Position numbers and translations under genes: made by a program. Source: Loktanella sp. PT4BL (GTDB taxonomy: Bacteria; Pseudomonadota; Alphaproteobacteria; Rhodobacterales; Rhodobacteraceae). Taken from it: a stretch of DNA of 45,926 nt. Within the stretch, counting starts at the first letter, position 1. Every line of letters begins with the position of its first letter. The notes beneath the pieces were generated by a model. That model was not told the DNA's origin, ran no database searches, and saw only the letters and a program-made list of their open reading frames with translations. The DNA lies in contig NZ_QJJL01000007.1 of NCBI RefSeq assembly GCF_003201935.1, forward strand, positions 57,851-103,776. Direction: 5' to 3'. This document shows positions 45,022 to 45,926 of this stretch, in pieces.

Positions 45022-45279
45022 TCAAATTCTGTGGTCGGGCTCCGTGGCGGCTTCGACGATCGCCAAAACCTCGAAGGGGTCAAAGCCGATGGCGCGCGCA
45101 AGGACGACCAGCTCGACGACGTCGACCCGGCGCTGGCCGCTTTCAATGCGCGCCACAAGTGATTGATGGCACTTGAGCTTGACCGCCAAGTCCTCTTGAC
45201 CGAGGCCCGCCTTGATGCGGGCGTCGACCAATGCCTGGCAAAGTGCCACCTGCCCCTTGCTTCTGATTGTTTTTGCCAC
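45022..45279 (-). CDS. XRE-family transcriptional regulator
   Basis: 85 residues, GTG start at 45279 with AAAGG about 10 bases before it. Nearly the whole protein is an HTH_3 domain: ALVDARIKAGLGQEDLAVKL, KCHQSLVARIESGQRRVDVV, ELVVLARAIGFDPFEVL. There is no extra ligand domain. An inverted repeat lies across its own ribosome site, so autoregulation is likely. It may also act on the palindromes upstream of the neighbouring genes, though those have another sequence. Confidence 0.82.
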   Translation of the reverse strand: MAKTIRSKGQVALCQALVDARIKAGLGQEDLAVKLKCHQSLVARIESGQRRVDVVELVVLARAIGFDPFEVLAIVEAATEPDHRI

Positions 45280-45280
45280 G

Positions 45281-45301
45281 CGTCACATACCTTTTGTGAC
45301 G
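45281..45301. promoter_or_regulatory. Operator-like inverted repeat over the XRE ribosome site
   Basis: CGTCACA-taccttt-TGTGACG is a perfect 7-bp inverted repeat with a 7-base spacer; it begins 2 bases upstream of the GTG start and its spacer includes the AAAGG ribosome site (- strand). A second inverted repeat, TATCTA-aaaag-TAGATA, is at 45323-45339. Confidence 0.55.
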
Positions 45302-45403
45302 TCGCTAGCGGATGTAATCTGTTATCTAAAAAGTAGATATATGAGGGTGTTATCGGCGTCTGGTTTCCATGGGCTGCAATTCTGATTCTGCCGAAGCTGC
45401 TCA

Positions 45404-45724
45404 TCAATCCCTTACCAATTGCAGAAATCGGCCATAGTCCTCGCTGACCTCCCGCGCTTCCTCAAACGCGCGGGCGCGTTCACTGTCGAGGCACCGGAAG
45501 TAGCTCTGGATATCCTGAATGTAATCCTCGAAGTCGCCGCGGATGATATCCGCATAGTGCCGCGCGGCCTGCGAATCGTTTGGTAAGAAAGGACGTGATG
45601 GCGCTAAGCAGGATGCCGCCAAAACCGGCTCGGGAACGCAGATTAGAAGGACTATAGCTTGCAATGGGGGCAGGTCTTTCAACCTTGGGTTTCTCAAACC
45701 TGCTATCTCCTTGATCGCGGACAC
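45404..45724 (-). CDS. Small exported protein of unknown function
   Basis: 106 residues from GTG 45724. After a polar start comes a hydrophobic stretch LPPLQAIVLLICVPEPVLAA, likely a signal peptide, and then a compact domain: SCLAPSRPFLPND, YADIIRGDFEDYIQDIQSYF, RCLDSERARAFEEAREVSED and YGRFLQLV. An internal TTG just before KDLPPLQ would give a more ordinary signal peptide. Two cysteines in the mature part may form a disulphide. Family function unknown; from memory it recurs next to conjugation-type islands in Rhodobacterales, unverified. Confidence 0.6.
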   Translation of the reverse strand: MSAIKEIAGLRNPRLKDLPPLQAIVLLICVPEPVLAASCLAPSRPFLPNDSQAARHYADIIRGDFEDYIQDIQSYFRCLDSERARAFEEAREVSEDYGRFLQLVRD

Positions 45725-45787
45725 TAGCCGTGACTAGTGTTTGCGTAACCAAACTACAGCTAAAGCACGATATTACATCTTGCGGTT

Positions 45788-45801
45788 GATAGTATACTAT
45801 C
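45788..45801. promoter_or_regulatory. Perfect 14-bp palindrome upstream of the last gene
   Basis: GATAGTATACTATC is fully self-complementary and matches the GATA-N6-TATC layout of the site at 43698-43713. It lies 52 bases before the GTG at 45854. A further inverted repeat (ACACTAG-ccgtga-CTAGTGT, 45721-45740) lies between it and the divergent gene. Confidence 0.45.
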
Positions 45802-45853
45802 GTAACTCTGGGCTTCAAGTGGGAATGCCTAGGGTCGCGCCATTGGAGAAAGC

Positions 45854-45926
45854 GTGAGCCGGGCCATGAACTGGGACATCGAAGCACCAAATGTGGTTAC
45901 GGAAGCCAGGTTCCGCGAACTAGTGG
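45854..45926 (+). CDS. Start of an unrecognised gene (continues past the window)
   Basis: GTG 45854 has GGAGAA 3-4 bases before it. The 24 codons seen read MSRAMNWDIEAPNVVTEARF and RELV and stay open to the window end. An ATG four codons in (45866) is an alternative start. Divergent from the small exported protein gene. Too short to identify. Confidence 0.5.
   Translation, partial: MSRAMNWDIEAPNVVTEARFRELV

Overview
The window looks like accessory DNA of a marine alphaproteobacterium, most likely a Rhodobacterales (Roseobacter-group) member. The evidence is indirect: giant acidic RTX proteins with a LapB/LssB-type exporter, roseobacter-like insertion sequences (IS21, IS630, IS110, IS256, IS3), toxin-antitoxin pairs and moderate GC content. 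No rRNA or tRNA gene, replication gene or species marker was seen, so genus and replicon (chromosome or plasmid) stay open.

Layout. (1) 1-14166, + strand: the 3' end of one RTX protein gene and a complete 4004-residue RTX gene. They are separated by a 13-bp hairpin and share about 110-residue repeat modules. (2) 14192-22546, + strand: a tightly coupled run (ATGA/GTGA/TGATG overlaps) with a SAM methyltransferase, a 29-residue ORF, a sulfotransferase-like protein, a methyltransferase-glycosyltransferase fusion, two more glycosyltransferases (one with a long unrecognised N-terminal domain), three small paralogues resembling DUF6447, and an unknown protein. (3) 22576-24371, - strand: a BrnT toxin with an XRE-type antitoxin, a possible ProQ/FinO-like protein, and a ParE/antitoxin pair. 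(4) 24481-26767: a 5'-truncated IS21. (5) 26891-28711: an orphan OmpR-type regulator whose receiver lacks the phosphoacceptor Asp, and a divergently transcribed protein with a degenerate receiver-like half. (6) 29005-33999: back-to-back IS630, IS21 and IS110, then the tail of an IS3-family transposase. (7) 34283-39714, - strand: a type I secretion operon, TolC-like lipoprotein > ABC exporter > HlyD adaptor > small unknown protein. (8) 40419-43664: decayed IS3 and IS21 pieces and an IS256 element inserted with an 8-bp duplication into an older IS256-family transposase gene. (9) 43751-45926: a different accessory locus with a secreted protein, an XRE regulator with an operator-like inverted repeat, an exported small protein and the start of another gene.

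How it may work together (inference). The RTX proteins lack Sec signals and carry calcium-binding repeats, so they are type I secretion substrates. The operon at 34-40 kb supplies all three exporter parts. The transferases directly behind the 4004-residue gene are candidates for decorating these surface proteins or for making a co-exported glycan. The Asp-less regulator between the two loci is a candidate controller. Insertion sequences separate the blocks, so the region has been assembled and rearranged repeatedly.
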